A stretch of 64,000 bases of DNA. Source: JAXLXE01 sp046328115 (GTDB taxonomy: Bacteria > Chloroflexota > UBA6077 > JACCZL01). Below, piece by piece: positions 50,563 to 58,630 of this stretch. The stretch covers positions 992,001 through 1,056,000 of the forward strand of contig JAXLXE010000001.1 of NCBI GenBank assembly GCA_046328115.1, read 5' to 3'. The position numbers and the translations under genes were made by a program. Below the pieces are notes generated by a model, which worked only from the letters and a program-made list of their open reading frames with translations, searched no databases and was not told the DNA's origin. The stretch's first letter is position 1. The number at the start of each line of letters is the position of its first letter.

Positions 50563-51290
50563 GGGACCCTGGAGGCGCTGTTCGGCCGCGACTGATCGGC
50601 GTGGGCGTGGGTCCCGGCGACGCCGGGCTGCTCACTGAGCGGGGACGCCAGGCGATCGGGACCGCGCCCCTGATCTTCACCCCGGTGCGGCGGGTGGGTG
50701 AGGCCAGTCTGGCCGCTGGCATCGTGCGGGCGCATCTGGATGACACACGGCAGCACGTGGTCTCGGTACCGTTTCCGCGCCCGGACCACGGTGAGACGTG
50801 GGAGTCGACGGCCAGTGAGATCTTGCCGCGGCTGCGCTCAGTCGGTCGAGCGGTGTTCCTGACCGAGGGGGATCCGGGCCTGTTCAGCACGTTCGCGGAC
50901 GTGGCGCGGGCGCTCAGAACGGCCGGACCGGACGTGGAGATTGAGATCGTGCCGGGGGTCTCGTCGATCTCCGCCGCGGCCGCGCGCGCGGGAATCGATC
51001 TGGCCAATGAGGGCGAGAGCATCGCCATCCTCCCGGCCGGCCCGCGCCTGGCGGACATCTCATCGGCGCTGGCGACGTTTGACACCGTGGTCCTGATGAA
51101 GGTTGGTCCCGTATTGCCCCGCGTGATCGAGCAGATCGACGGAGCGGGACGGCTGGAGGAGGCCGTCTACGTGCGGAGGTGTGGCATGGAGGGAGAGGCG
51201 ATAGTGACGGATCTGGGGCGCGCCGACGTGGCGGACATGCGGGACTACTTCTCGATCGTCCTGGTCCGGCGGGGCGGGAGCGCGTGGTGA
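50559..51290 (+). CDS. cbiL: precorrin-2 C20-methyltransferase (CbiL/CobI)
   Basis: 243 residues, tetrapyrrole methylase fold: GVGVGPGDAGLLTERG, VFLTEGDPGLFSTF, EIVPGVSSISAAAARAG and VLMKVGPVLP. The C20 enzyme is told from its neighbours by the FTPVRRVGEASLA segment and the DPGLFSTF form of the third motif. GTG 50559 overlaps cobL by GTGA. Whether it prefers cobalt-bound or free precorrin-2 is not visible. Confidence 0.9.
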   Translation: MRDPGGAVRPRLIGVGVGPGDAGLLTERGRQAIGTAPLIFTPVRRVGEASLAAGIVRAHLDDTRQHVVSVPFPRPDHGETWESTASEILPRLRSVGRAVFLTEGDPGLFSTFADVARALRTAGPDVEIEIVPGVSSISAAAARAGIDLANEGESIAILPAGPRLADISSALATFDTVVLMKVGPVLPRVIEQIDGAGRLEEAVYVRRCGMEGEAIVTDLGRADVADMRDYFSIVLVRRGGSAW

Positions 51291-52099
51291 CGGCGCCATT
51301 CCCGCCCGGCAGCGTGGTGTTCGTAGGCGCTGGCCCCGGTGCGCCGGACCTGCTGACGGTTCGGGCCGTCCGAGCCATCGAAGCCGCGGACCTGCTGGTG
51401 TACGCGGACTCCCTGGTCCACCAAGACGTGGCCGCGCTAGCCCGCCCCGACGCTGAGGTAATTGGGAGCTCCGGGCTCACGCTGGAGCAGGTGACAGCGC
51501 GGGTGGTGGACGCGGCGCGCGCGGGCAGGCTGGTGGTTCGGCTGCAGAGCGGAGACCCATCCGTGTACGGCGCGATGCACGAGCAGATGGTGCTGCTGGC
51601 TCAGGCGGGGGTGCCCTACTCCGTGATCCCTGGCGTGAGCTCGGCCTTCGCGGCAGCGGCGGTGCTGGGAGCAGAGTTGACCGTGCCGAACGTATCCCAG
51701 ACCGTGATCATGACGCGGGTGCCCTCGCGGACGACCACCGTGCCCGGGGTCGAGGCGGTCGAGAGCCTAGCCGCGCACGGCGGGACGATGGTGGTCTTTC
51801 TCAGCGTGGGTGCGATCGATCGGGTGGTGGCGCGGCTGCTAGAGGCGGGCCGCGCACCTGAGACGCCGGCGGCGGTGGTGTATCGCGTCACGTGGGAGGA
51901 CGAGCAGGTGATCCGCGGGACGCTGGCCGACATCGCCGCGAAGTCCCGCGCGGCACACCTGACCAAGCAGGCGCTGATCCTGGTCGGCGACGCGATCGAC
52001 CCCAACATCATCGAACACGCCGCGGCCGAGCGATCCCACCTGTACGATCCGGCGTATACCCACAGCTTCAGGGTGGCCGCCCGATCGGCCGGGAGCTAG
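51287..52099 (+). CDS. cbiF: precorrin-4 C11-methyltransferase (CbiF/CobM)
   Basis: 270 residues. VFVGAGPGAPDLLTVRAVRAI, LLVYADSLVH, VVRLQSGDPSVYGAMHEQM, YSVIPGVSSAFAAAAVLGAELTVP and VSQTVIMTRVPSRTTTV are typical of the C11 enzyme. GTG 51287 overlaps cbiL by GTGA. It acts just before CbiG. Confidence 0.93.
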   Translation: MTAPFPPGSVVFVGAGPGAPDLLTVRAVRAIEAADLLVYADSLVHQDVAALARPDAEVIGSSGLTLEQVTARVVDAARAGRLVVRLQSGDPSVYGAMHEQMVLLAQAGVPYSVIPGVSSAFAAAAVLGAELTVPNVSQTVIMTRVPSRTTTVPGVEAVESLAAHGGTMVVFLSVGAIDRVVARLLEAGRAPETPAAVVYRVTWEDEQVIRGTLADIAAKSRAAHLTKQALILVGDAIDPNIIEHAAAERSHLYDPAYTHSFRVAARSAGS

Positions 52100-52105
52100 C
52101 AGCGG

Positions 52106-53893
52106 GTGCCAAACGTTGCCGCCGTGGCGGTGACCGCGCGCGGAGCGGCGCTCGGTCTGGAGCTCGCGGCGGCGCGCATCGTGAGCGAGGTGTGGGCCAC
52201 GCCGGCGGTCGCGGCGGTCGCTGGTCCTGGCGTAGGGGTCTTCTCGGGGAGCACCGCCTCAGGTGTCGCCGAGCTGTTCGGGCGAGTGACTGGCCTGGTC
52301 TGCTTCATGGCGGTGGGGGCGGCCGTGCGCCTGGTGGCTCCGTGTCTGGGCTCAAAGCAGACGGACCCCGCGGTGGTCGCCGTGGACGAACGGGCGCTCC
52401 ACGCGGTCAGCGTGCTGGGCGGCCACGAGGGCGGGGCCAACGACCTGGCGACACGCGTGGCAGACCTGCTGGGCGCGCGCCCCGTCATCACCACCGCGAG
52501 CGACGTGCTGGGCGTGGAGAGCGTGGCGCAGGTTGCCAGGCGGCTGGGACTGCGGCTCGAGGGTGGCGATGCCGCCGTCCGCCGGGCGGCCACGGCCGCG
52601 GTGCAGGGCGTCCCGATCCGCCTGACCGTGGACGCCGGTCTGGAAGGCTGGCGCGCATCGCTGCCGGCCGAGTGGCGCACGGAGTGTCTGGATCCGAGCT
52701 TCCTGTCGCTGAGCCTTTCGGATCGAGACCCCATCGCGCCTGAAACACCGGACGGGCTGATCGTTCGACCGCCGAGCCTGATCCTGGGGGTGGGGTGCAG
52801 TCTCGGCGCGCCGGTGGATGAGCTACGAGACCTGGCGCTCGGCGCACTCGCGCGGGCCGGCCTTTCGCCGCGCAGTGTCGCGGGCGTGGCCACCATCGAC
52901 CGTCGCGCCTCCGAGCCGTGCGTGGTCGCCCTGGCGTCCCAGCTCGATTGTCCGATCGTCACGCACTCGGCGGCAGCGCTGGCCGCCGTCGACGGCCTCC
53001 CCGGAGCCTCGGACGTGGTGCGCGCGGCGGTCGGAACCCCTGGCGTCTGCGAGCCGGCGGCGGTGCTCGCCACCGGCGGCTCACTGGTCGTGGACAAGCA
53101 GAAGTCGGCGCACTGCACCGTGGCGGTCGCGCGGCGACCCAGTCCACCCGCGCGATGGGGTCGGCTGGCGATAGTCGGCATTGGGCCCGGCGCGGACGAT
53201 CTGCTCCCGCCCGCGGCACGCACCGAGCTACGGGAGGCGGACGCGATCGTTGGGTACCGGGGCTACGTCGATCAGCTCAGACACACGTTTCCCGCCGGCC
53301 GATTTGAGCCGTACGAGCTTGGCGAGGAGCGCGAGCGGTGCGCCCGGGCGATCGCGCTGGCACGCGCGGGGTCCCGCGTGGCGCTCGTCTCCAGCGGCGA
53401 CGCGGGAGTGTACGGCATGGCGGGGCTGGCGCTGGAGCTTGTCGGCGTGACGGATGACGTAGACGTGGTGGTGGTGCCAGGGATCACCGCGGCACTGGCG
53501 GCGGCGGCTCGGCTGGGCGCTCCGCTGATGCTGGACTACGCCTGCATCAACCTGAGCGACATCCTGGTGCCGTGGGAGCGGATCGAGGCGAGGCTGCGAG
53601 CGCTGGCCGCCAGCGACATCGCGCTGGCGCTCTACAACCCCGCCAGCGCGCGACGTCGCCAGCCGCTAGCGCGGGCGTTGGAGCTGCTGCGCGCACACCG
53701 TTCGTCCGAGACGCCGGTGGGCGTGGTCAGGGATGCGTACCGCGACGGTGAGTCCGTGGCGATCACCACACTGGGCGCACTCGATCCGGCCATCGTGGAC
53801 ATGCGGACGATCCTGATCGTCGGAGGATCCGAGGCTGTGAAAATTGGGAGCCGGCTGGTGGCTCGGCGCGGGTATCGCGACGATCATGCCTGA
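52106..53893 (+). CDS. CbiG-CbiH fusion: cobalt-precorrin-5A hydrolase plus C17-methyltransferase
   Basis: 595 residues. Residues 1 to about 345 are CbiG: GLVCFMAVGAAVRLVAP, DPAVVAVDERALHAVSVLGGHEGGANDLA, then LILGVGCSLGAPVDEL ... GVATIDRRASEP and GVCEPAAVLATGGSLVVDKQKSAHCTVAVAR. Residues about 355-595 are CbiH/CobJ: LAIVGIGPGADDLLPP, ADAIVGYRGYVDQL, VALVSSGDAGVYGMAG, VVPGITAALAAAARLGAPLMLDY and ALYNPASARRRQPL. CbiG opens the ring A lactone, a cobalt-route step. It is the last enzyme of the operon. Confidence 0.92.
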   Translation: MPNVAAVAVTARGAALGLELAAARIVSEVWATPAVAAVAGPGVGVFSGSTASGVAELFGRVTGLVCFMAVGAAVRLVAPCLGSKQTDPAVVAVDERALHAVSVLGGHEGGANDLATRVADLLGARPVITTASDVLGVESVAQVARRLGLRLEGGDAAVRRAATAAVQGVPIRLTVDAGLEGWRASLPAEWRTECLDPSFLSLSLSDRDPIAPETPDGLIVRPPSLILGVGCSLGAPVDELRDLALGALARAGLSPRSVAGVATIDRRASEPCVVALASQLDCPIVTHSAAALAAVDGLPGASDVVRAAVGTPGVCEPAAVLATGGSLVVDKQKSAHCTVAVARRPSPPARWGRLAIVGIGPGADDLLPPAARTELREADAIVGYRGYVDQLRHTFPAGRFEPYELGEERERCARAIALARAGSRVALVSSGDAGVYGMAGLALELVGVTDDVDVVVVPGITAALAAAARLGAPLMLDYACINLSDILVPWERIEARLRALAASDIALALYNPASARRRQPLARALELLRAHRSSETPVGVVRDAYRDGESVAITTLGALDPAIVDMRTILIVGGSEAVKIGSRLVARRGYRDDHA

Positions 53894-54035
53894 CCGCGAC
53901 GATGTGCCCGAGCCGTGGTGGCGTCCCTACCTGATGGTGGCGCTGGCAGCGGTCGTCCTGGGACTGGGAGTGGTGGTCTACGCGCTCCAGTACAGAGAGG
54001 AGATCGTGAGCATCCTCACGGCGGGCTCGCGGTAA
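53886..54035 (+). CDS. small single-pass membrane protein, 49 aa
   Basis: ATG 53886 lies 8 bases inside the cbiH end, so it is coupled to the B12 operon. The product begins MPDRDDVPEPWWRPYL and has one helix (MVALAAVVLGLGVVVYALQY, about 17-36) and a short tail. It lacks the His-rich end of CbtB. No family recognised; a cobalt-uptake or complex-assembly role is a guess from position only. Confidence 0.6.
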   Translation: MPDRDDVPEPWWRPYLMVALAAVVLGLGVVVYALQYREEIVSILTAGSR

Positions 54036-54049
54036 AGCGCGTTGGTCTC

Positions 54050-54085
54050 CCCAGCGTCCCCCGCCGAGAGGCGGGAAACGCTGGG
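54050..54085. terminator. bidirectional hairpin between the B12 operon and the peroxiredoxin gene
   Basis: CCCAGCGT (54050-54057) pairs with ACGCTGGG (54078-54085), with an inner CCCGCC/GGCGGG stem and GAGA loop. It sits between two convergent stops, which suits a shared terminator; T tracts are absent. Confidence 0.6.
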
Positions 54086-54096
54086 CGAGCAAACGA

Positions 54097-54561
54097 TTAC
54101 GGCAGGTCCTCCAGGACCTTCATCACCTCGGCGTAGTGGTCGGGGTTCCGCGCGTCGAACGTGTTGTTCTTGAACTTGACCACGCCTTCGCGGTCGAGCA
54201 CGAACACCACCCTCTTGGGCGCATCGCGGTCTGGATTGTGGACGCCGTAGCTCTTCGTGACGGCCATTCCCCAGTCCGCCAGGAGCGGAAACGGCAGTCC
54301 GTCGAAGGATTTGGCGTACGCCTTGTGCGCCCAGACGTGGTCACCGCTGATGCCGAGCACTTCACCGCCCACCTCGGTGATCTCGTCGTATACCGCCTTA
54401 AAGGAGGTCAGCTCGTTCGTTCAGCCAGGCGAGAAGTCAAAGACGTAGAACAGCAAGGCGACCTTCTTGCCGCGCAGGCTGCTCAGGGTCACTTCGGTAT
54501 CGGTGTGGGCCGGCAGGGTGAAGTCCGGCGCGACCGAACCGACTTCGGGCTCCGCGCTCAT
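54097..54561 (-). CDS. selenocysteine-containing peroxiredoxin (TGA recoded)
   Basis: Read from ATG 54561 (GGAGG about 6 bases upstream) to the stop at 54097, with the in-frame TGA at 54421-54423 taken as Sec47; 154 residues. Upstream of the TGA the product has GSVAPDFTLPAHTDTEVTLS and LLFYVFDFSPG. Downstream it continues in frame as TNELTSFKAVYDEITEVGGE, then VLGISGDHVWAHKAYA and RVVFVLDREGVV. In ordinary relatives the segment reads FSPxCTNEL, so the TGA sits exactly on the peroxidatic Cys. No Cys occurs anywhere, implying a 1-Sec enzyme reduced by thioredoxin or another thiol. A SECIS-like hairpin follows. The alternative, a Cys codon mutated to stop, would leave two useless fragments. The protein reduces H2O2 and organic peroxides if Sec is inserted. 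Confidence 0.82.
54392..54408 (-). promoter_or_regulatory. SECIS-like hairpin after the peroxiredoxin UGA
   Basis: In the mRNA, 12 bases after UGA, ACC-U-CC-UUUAA-GG-C-GGU folds as 3 bp, a U opposite C, 2 bp (extendable by a U-A pair), and a small loop. E. coli fdhF has GGU-U-GC-AGGUCU-GC-ACC, 11 bases after its UGA, with a bulged U at the same place. The loop lacks the G/U seen in E. coli, so SelB recognition may differ. Confidence 0.55.
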
Positions 54562-54695
54562 CCGCGCCTCCGAGGACAGGATGCCCAGATTGTGCCGGAT
54601 GGTGGCGCGGCGCTCCCGCGCTGTCAACGGTTGGTCCAGGGTGAGCGTGGTAGCATTCGCAGCCCATCTCGACAAGCAGGACCACTACCGACCGT

Positions 54696-56225
54696 ATGGA
54701 GCCCCAGGAGATCCAGCGCGTTCGCGGGACGAACGACGCCACGCCGCCCGAGAGCGCCGAGCTCGACCGTATCCAGCGCGCGATGCGCGGGTACTTCGAG
54801 CTCTACGGCTACCGGCCGATCGACACGCCGATCATCGAAGACCTCGATCTCTTCCTCCGCAAGTCCGGCGAGGAGATCGTGGCGCGGATGTACACGTTCA
54901 CGCACTGGAACCGGCAGCTCTGCCTGCGGCCGGAGCTCACCGCCTCCGTGCTGCGCGCGTACACCAATCACCTCCAGGACCGACCGTTGCCTGTCCGGCT
55001 CCACTACGCTGGCCCGGCCTTCCGCTACGAGAAACCACAGCGTGGCCGCTATCGGCAGTTCACGCAGGTGGGCCTGGAGTGCATCGGTGGCGAAGGGGCC
55101 GCGGCGGACGCGGAGATCCTGGCCGCGGCGTTGGGATCCATCGCGACGCTTGGCCTCACCGATGCTCGGATCGTCATCGGGCACCTGGGCGCCGTGCTCC
55201 AGATGCTGCGGCAGCTTGGGATAGATGAGCACGGCCAGTCGTTGATCCTGGCCAGCCTCGAACACCTGGGCAGGCGACGGGCAGAGCGGGAAGACGTGGT
55301 CTCACGGATCCTCACACTCATGGGTCTCAACCGTGCTGATGACGTGGACGATCCCGAGCCTAGTCTGTTGCCCTCGCTGCTGGCACAGTTTGGGCCAAGC
55401 GGGGCCACAAACGTGGCCGCGGACCTCCTGGCGCGGGCAAACCTCACCCTGGAGAGCGGCACGCGGACTCCGGAGGAGGTGGTGGAGCGACTGCTGGCCA
55501 AGGCCGGACGACCGGATGCCACCACTCAGGTCCACCGGGCGATCGACTTCATCGTCGAGCTTGCGGACGCGGCGGGCTCCCCGCCGGAAGGGATCGACCG
55601 CCTGGACGCGCTGCTTGCCCGCCACGGTCTGGACGCGGCGCCGCTGCGCGAGGTGGAGAGAGCCATCGCGCTACTCGGCAGCTACCAGGTGGGGAATCCT
55701 GAGATCAGCATTGACCTGAGCCTGGGCCGAGGGCTGCGCTACTACACGGGCATGGTGTTCGAGATCCACCACGGTCCGGCAGGACCATCCAGCCAGATCT
55801 GTGGAGGCGGCCGCTACGATGACCTGGTGCGGGCGCTGGGCGGACGCGAGAATGTGCCGGCGTGCGGGTTCAGCTTCGGGCTTGAACGGGTCAGAATGGC
55901 GCTGCAGGCGGCCCATGCGACTGATGAGGGCGCCAGGCCATCTGACGCGATCGTGGCGCCAATCGAGTCTGCCGACGAAGCGGAGTCCATCGCACTCAGC
56001 CAGCGCCTCCGCGCGGCAGGCCTGGCGGTTGAGCTGGACGTGCGGCTGCGCGGGGTCCGGGCCAATCTCAGGAATGCCGACCGCGCAAACGTCCCGGTGC
56101 TGGTGATCTGCGGTCAGCAGGAGCTACGCCAGGGGCAGGTGATCGTGCGCGACATGCGGGGGCGTGAGGAGAAGGCGGTGAGCCTGGCGGACGTACCGCG
56201 CGTGGTGAAGGAGATCCTGGCATGA
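54696..56225 (+). CDS. HisRS-like protein upstream of hisG (HisZ or HisS)
   Basis: 509 residues. Class II synthetase motifs: VRGTNDATPPESAELDRIQRAM (motif 1 region), motif 2 AGPAFRYEKPQRGRYRQFTQVGLECIGG, and the histidine-site signature LGRGLRYYTGMVFEIHHG (Arg kept; LDYYT reads LRYYT). Motif 3 is FSFGLERVRMALQ. A C-terminal anticodon-type domain (about 415-509, DAIVAPIESADEAESIALSQRLRAAG ...) is present, and about 100 residues are inserted between 190 and 300. Position before hisG suggests HisZ, the regulatory subunit, but the anticodon domain and long-form HisG (next) allow a true histidyl-tRNA synthetase. Overlaps hisG by ATGA. Confidence 0.75.
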   Translation: MEPQEIQRVRGTNDATPPESAELDRIQRAMRGYFELYGYRPIDTPIIEDLDLFLRKSGEEIVARMYTFTHWNRQLCLRPELTASVLRAYTNHLQDRPLPVRLHYAGPAFRYEKPQRGRYRQFTQVGLECIGGEGAAADAEILAAALGSIATLGLTDARIVIGHLGAVLQMLRQLGIDEHGQSLILASLEHLGRRRAEREDVVSRILTLMGLNRADDVDDPEPSLLPSLLAQFGPSGATNVAADLLARANLTLESGTRTPEEVVERLLAKAGRPDATTQVHRAIDFIVELADAAGSPPEGIDRLDALLARHGLDAAPLREVERAIALLGSYQVGNPEISIDLSLGRGLRYYTGMVFEIHHGPAGPSSQICGGGRYDDLVRALGGRENVPACGFSFGLERVRMALQAAHATDEGARPSDAIVAPIESADEAESIALSQRLRAAGLAVELDVRLRGVRANLRNADRANVPVLVICGQQELRQGQVIVRDMRGREEKAVSLADVPRVVKEILA

Positions 56226-57265
56226 GCCGCGCCCAGAGCGTCCCGCCGGCGCTGCGGCTGGCCCTTCCCTCAAAGGGCATGGAGGAGCAGGCGCTGGCGT
56301 TCCTGCGTGATTGCGGACTGCGCGTGAACCGCGTGAATCCGCGGCAGTACCGCGCCACCATGCCCGCGCTCCGCGGCGTGGAGGTGCTGTTCCAGCGCGC
56401 CAACGACATCTTCACCAAGGTGGCGGACGGCAGCGTGGACCTGGGCATCACCGGCTACGACATCGTGGCCGAACACCGCAGCGAGAACGACGGCGTGGTG
56501 ATCCTGAACGGCGAGCTTGGTTTTGGCGGCTGTTCGCTAGTGCTGGCGGTGCCGGAGGGCTGGATCGATGTCTCGGGTGTCGTGGACGTGGCGGAGATCT
56601 CCGCCGAGCTTCGGTCACGCGGACGCGAGCTCAGGGTGGCCACAAAATATCCCAACCTGACGCGCCAGTTCCTGTTTGACAACGGGATCAATTACTTCAG
56701 TCTGGAGCTGGCCAGCGGGGCGCTGGAGGCAGCCCCATCCCTGGGCGCGGCCGACGTCATCGTGGATCTGGTGTCGAGCGGCGTGACGCTGCGCGAGAAT
56801 CGGCTGAAACAAGTGGCGGGCGGGACCATCATCGACTCCCAGGCCTGCTTGATCGGCAATCGGCGGGCTCTTCGCGAGTCTGAAGAGAAGCTCCAGATCA
56901 CTCGCCACCTCATGGAGCTTGTCGAGGCGCACATGCGGTCGAAGGGCTACTACTCGCTGACGGGCAACATCCGCGGCGACTCACCGGAGGCGGTGGCGCG
57001 GCTGGTGACCAGCCACACGGAAGTGGCTGGCCTACGTGGGCCCACGATCTCTAAGGTCTATCCCAAGCTGGGCGGCGAGGAAGGCTGGTTTGCCGCGACG
57101 GTGGTGGTGCAGAGCTCCCTCCTGCTGGCGGCCGTCGACGCGTTGCGCCGCGCGGGAGCCAGCGAGGTCACGGTGGGCCCTCTGCACTACGTGTTCGAGA
57201 GCAAGAGCTGGGGGTTCGAGAGTTTGCGGCGTGAGCTCTCTGGCCGGGCTGCCGAGGTCTCGTAG
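56222..57265 (+). CDS. hisG: ATP phosphoribosyltransferase HisG (long form)
   Basis: 347 residues; first step of histidine synthesis, joining ATP and PRPP. LRLALPSKGMEEQALAFL, VDLGITGYDIVAEH, LRVATKYPNLTRQFLFDNGI, the PRPP-site block GAADVIVDLVSSGVTLRENRLK, and a C-terminal histidine-binding domain (about 245-335, LRGPTISKVYPKLGGEEGWFAATVVVQ) are present. The last domain marks the long, feedback-inhibited form that does not require HisZ. It is coupled to the HisRS-like gene. Confidence 0.93.
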   Translation: MSRAQSVPPALRLALPSKGMEEQALAFLRDCGLRVNRVNPRQYRATMPALRGVEVLFQRANDIFTKVADGSVDLGITGYDIVAEHRSENDGVVILNGELGFGGCSLVLAVPEGWIDVSGVVDVAEISAELRSRGRELRVATKYPNLTRQFLFDNGINYFSLELASGALEAAPSLGAADVIVDLVSSGVTLRENRLKQVAGGTIIDSQACLIGNRRALRESEEKLQITRHLMELVEAHMRSKGYYSLTGNIRGDSPEAVARLVTSHTEVAGLRGPTISKVYPKLGGEEGWFAATVVVQSSLLLAAVDALRRAGASEVTVGPLHYVFESKSWGFESLRRELSGRAAEVS

Positions 57266-58630
57266 ATGAGCGGCAGCCGGATGACGATTCGCCGATTCCC
57301 AAGCGCCGCCGCTGCCCGCCCCACGCTTCTGGCCTCACGCGCGCTGGAGGAGACCGGGCTGCCCGAGCACGTCCAGGCGAAGATCACCGAGGTGTTTGGC
57401 GAGCCGCTGACCGCCGAGCAGGTGACCGCGCGGATCCTGGCGGACGTGCGCTCCCAGGGCGACGCGGCGGTGCACCGCTACACCCGTGCGATCGAGGGCC
57501 GCGACATCGGTTCGATCCAGGTGAGCGAACGCGAGATCGACGAAGCGATCGAGAAAGTCGGCCAGCGGTCCATGGATGCGCTGCGGGTGGCGGCGGATCG
57601 CATCAGAGAGTTCCACGAGCGGACGCGCCGCCAGAGCTGGGTGGACTTCAAGGACCAGGGGGCGCTGGGCCAGCTCATTCGGCCGCTCGCCCGAGTGGGA
57701 ATCTACGCGCCGGGCGGACGGGCGACCTATCCGAGCTCGGTGCTGATGGCGGCCGTGCCAGCCCGCGTCGCCGGTGTCCCCAGCGTGGCGATGACCTCGC
57801 CCGCCGGGCCGGACGGCTCGGTCACGCCGATCCTCCTGGCAGCGGCCCGGGTGGCGGGCGTGACCGATGTGTACCGAATGGGAGGCGCCCAGGCGGTGGC
57901 GGCGATGGCGTATGGGACGGACTCCGTGTCGCCCGTGGACAAGATCGTGGGTCCGGGCAATGTGTTCGTGGCGCTGGCCAAACGGATGGTGTTCGGCCAC
58001 GTGGGCATAGACGGGCTTGCCGGGCCGACCGAGTGCCTGATCGTGGCGGACGACACGGCCGACCCGCTGTTTCTGGCAACCGATCTGATGGCGCAGGCGG
58101 AGCACGATCCGCTGGCGCAGCCCATCCTCATCTGCTCCTCGGAACGGGTCATCGATGCCACGGTAAAGCAGATCGAGCGACGGCTGAGCGCGGCGCCGCG
58201 CGCATCGATCATCCGTGAGTCGCTGGCCGGCCGCGGAGCCGCGGTCCTGGTGGACAGCGTGGAAGAAGGGATCGAGCTCTCCAACGAATATGCGCCAGAG
58301 CACTTGACGCTGTGCGTGACCGATCCCTGGTCTCGCCTGGGTCTGGTGCGTAATGCCGGCGGCGTCTTCCTGGGGGAGCTCTCAGCGGAGGCCGTGGGCG
58401 ACTACATCGCCGGCCCCAGCCACATCATGCCCACGGGCGGCACGGCGCGCTTCAGCTCGCCGCTGAACGTGGACGATTTCATCAAAATTACCTCTGTGTT
58501 TTCATTCAGCAAGGACCAGCTCAGGGAGCTCGGGCACTCAGCTATCGAGATTGCGCACGCCGAGGGGCTGTACGCGCACGCTGAGGCAATCGAGGTACGG
58601 CTGGAGATCGTCGGGGGAGGACCCGCGTGA
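57266..58630 (+). CDS. hisD: histidinol dehydrogenase
   Basis: 454 residues; two NAD-dependent oxidations of histidinol to histidine with Zn2+. Seen: GQLIRPLARVGIYAPGGRATYPSSVLM, VYRMGGAQAVAAMAYGTDSV, KIVGPGNVFVALAKR, GPTECLIVADDTADP, QAEHDPLAQPILIC, NEYAPEHLTLCV and GPSHIMPTGGTARF. Zinc ligands in the QAEHD and NEYAPEH blocks are kept. ATG 57266 follows the hisG stop with no gap. Confidence 0.97.
   Translation: MSGSRMTIRRFPSAAAARPTLLASRALEETGLPEHVQAKITEVFGEPLTAEQVTARILADVRSQGDAAVHRYTRAIEGRDIGSIQVSEREIDEAIEKVGQRSMDALRVAADRIREFHERTRRQSWVDFKDQGALGQLIRPLARVGIYAPGGRATYPSSVLMAAVPARVAGVPSVAMTSPAGPDGSVTPILLAAARVAGVTDVYRMGGAQAVAAMAYGTDSVSPVDKIVGPGNVFVALAKRMVFGHVGIDGLAGPTECLIVADDTADPLFLATDLMAQAEHDPLAQPILICSSERVIDATVKQIERRLSAAPRASIIRESLAGRGAAVLVDSVEEGIELSNEYAPEHLTLCVTDPWSRLGLVRNAGGVFLGELSAEAVGDYIAGPSHIMPTGGTARFSSPLNVDDFIKITSVFSFSKDQLRELGHSAIEIAHAEGLYAHAEAIEVRLEIVGGGPA

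Noticed and set aside
53886..54035. CbtB cobalt-transporter subunit
   Set aside because: It is the right size and has one helix, but lacks the conserved C-terminal His residues of CbtB, and no CbtA is present.
54097..54675. Two separate short genes: an 84-aa and a 91-aa peroxiredoxin fragment, or a pseudogene
   Set aside because: The two fragments join in one frame across a single TGA, at the exact site of the catalytic Cys, with an intact remainder and a ribosome site at 54561. Random decay would not be expected to fall at that codon.
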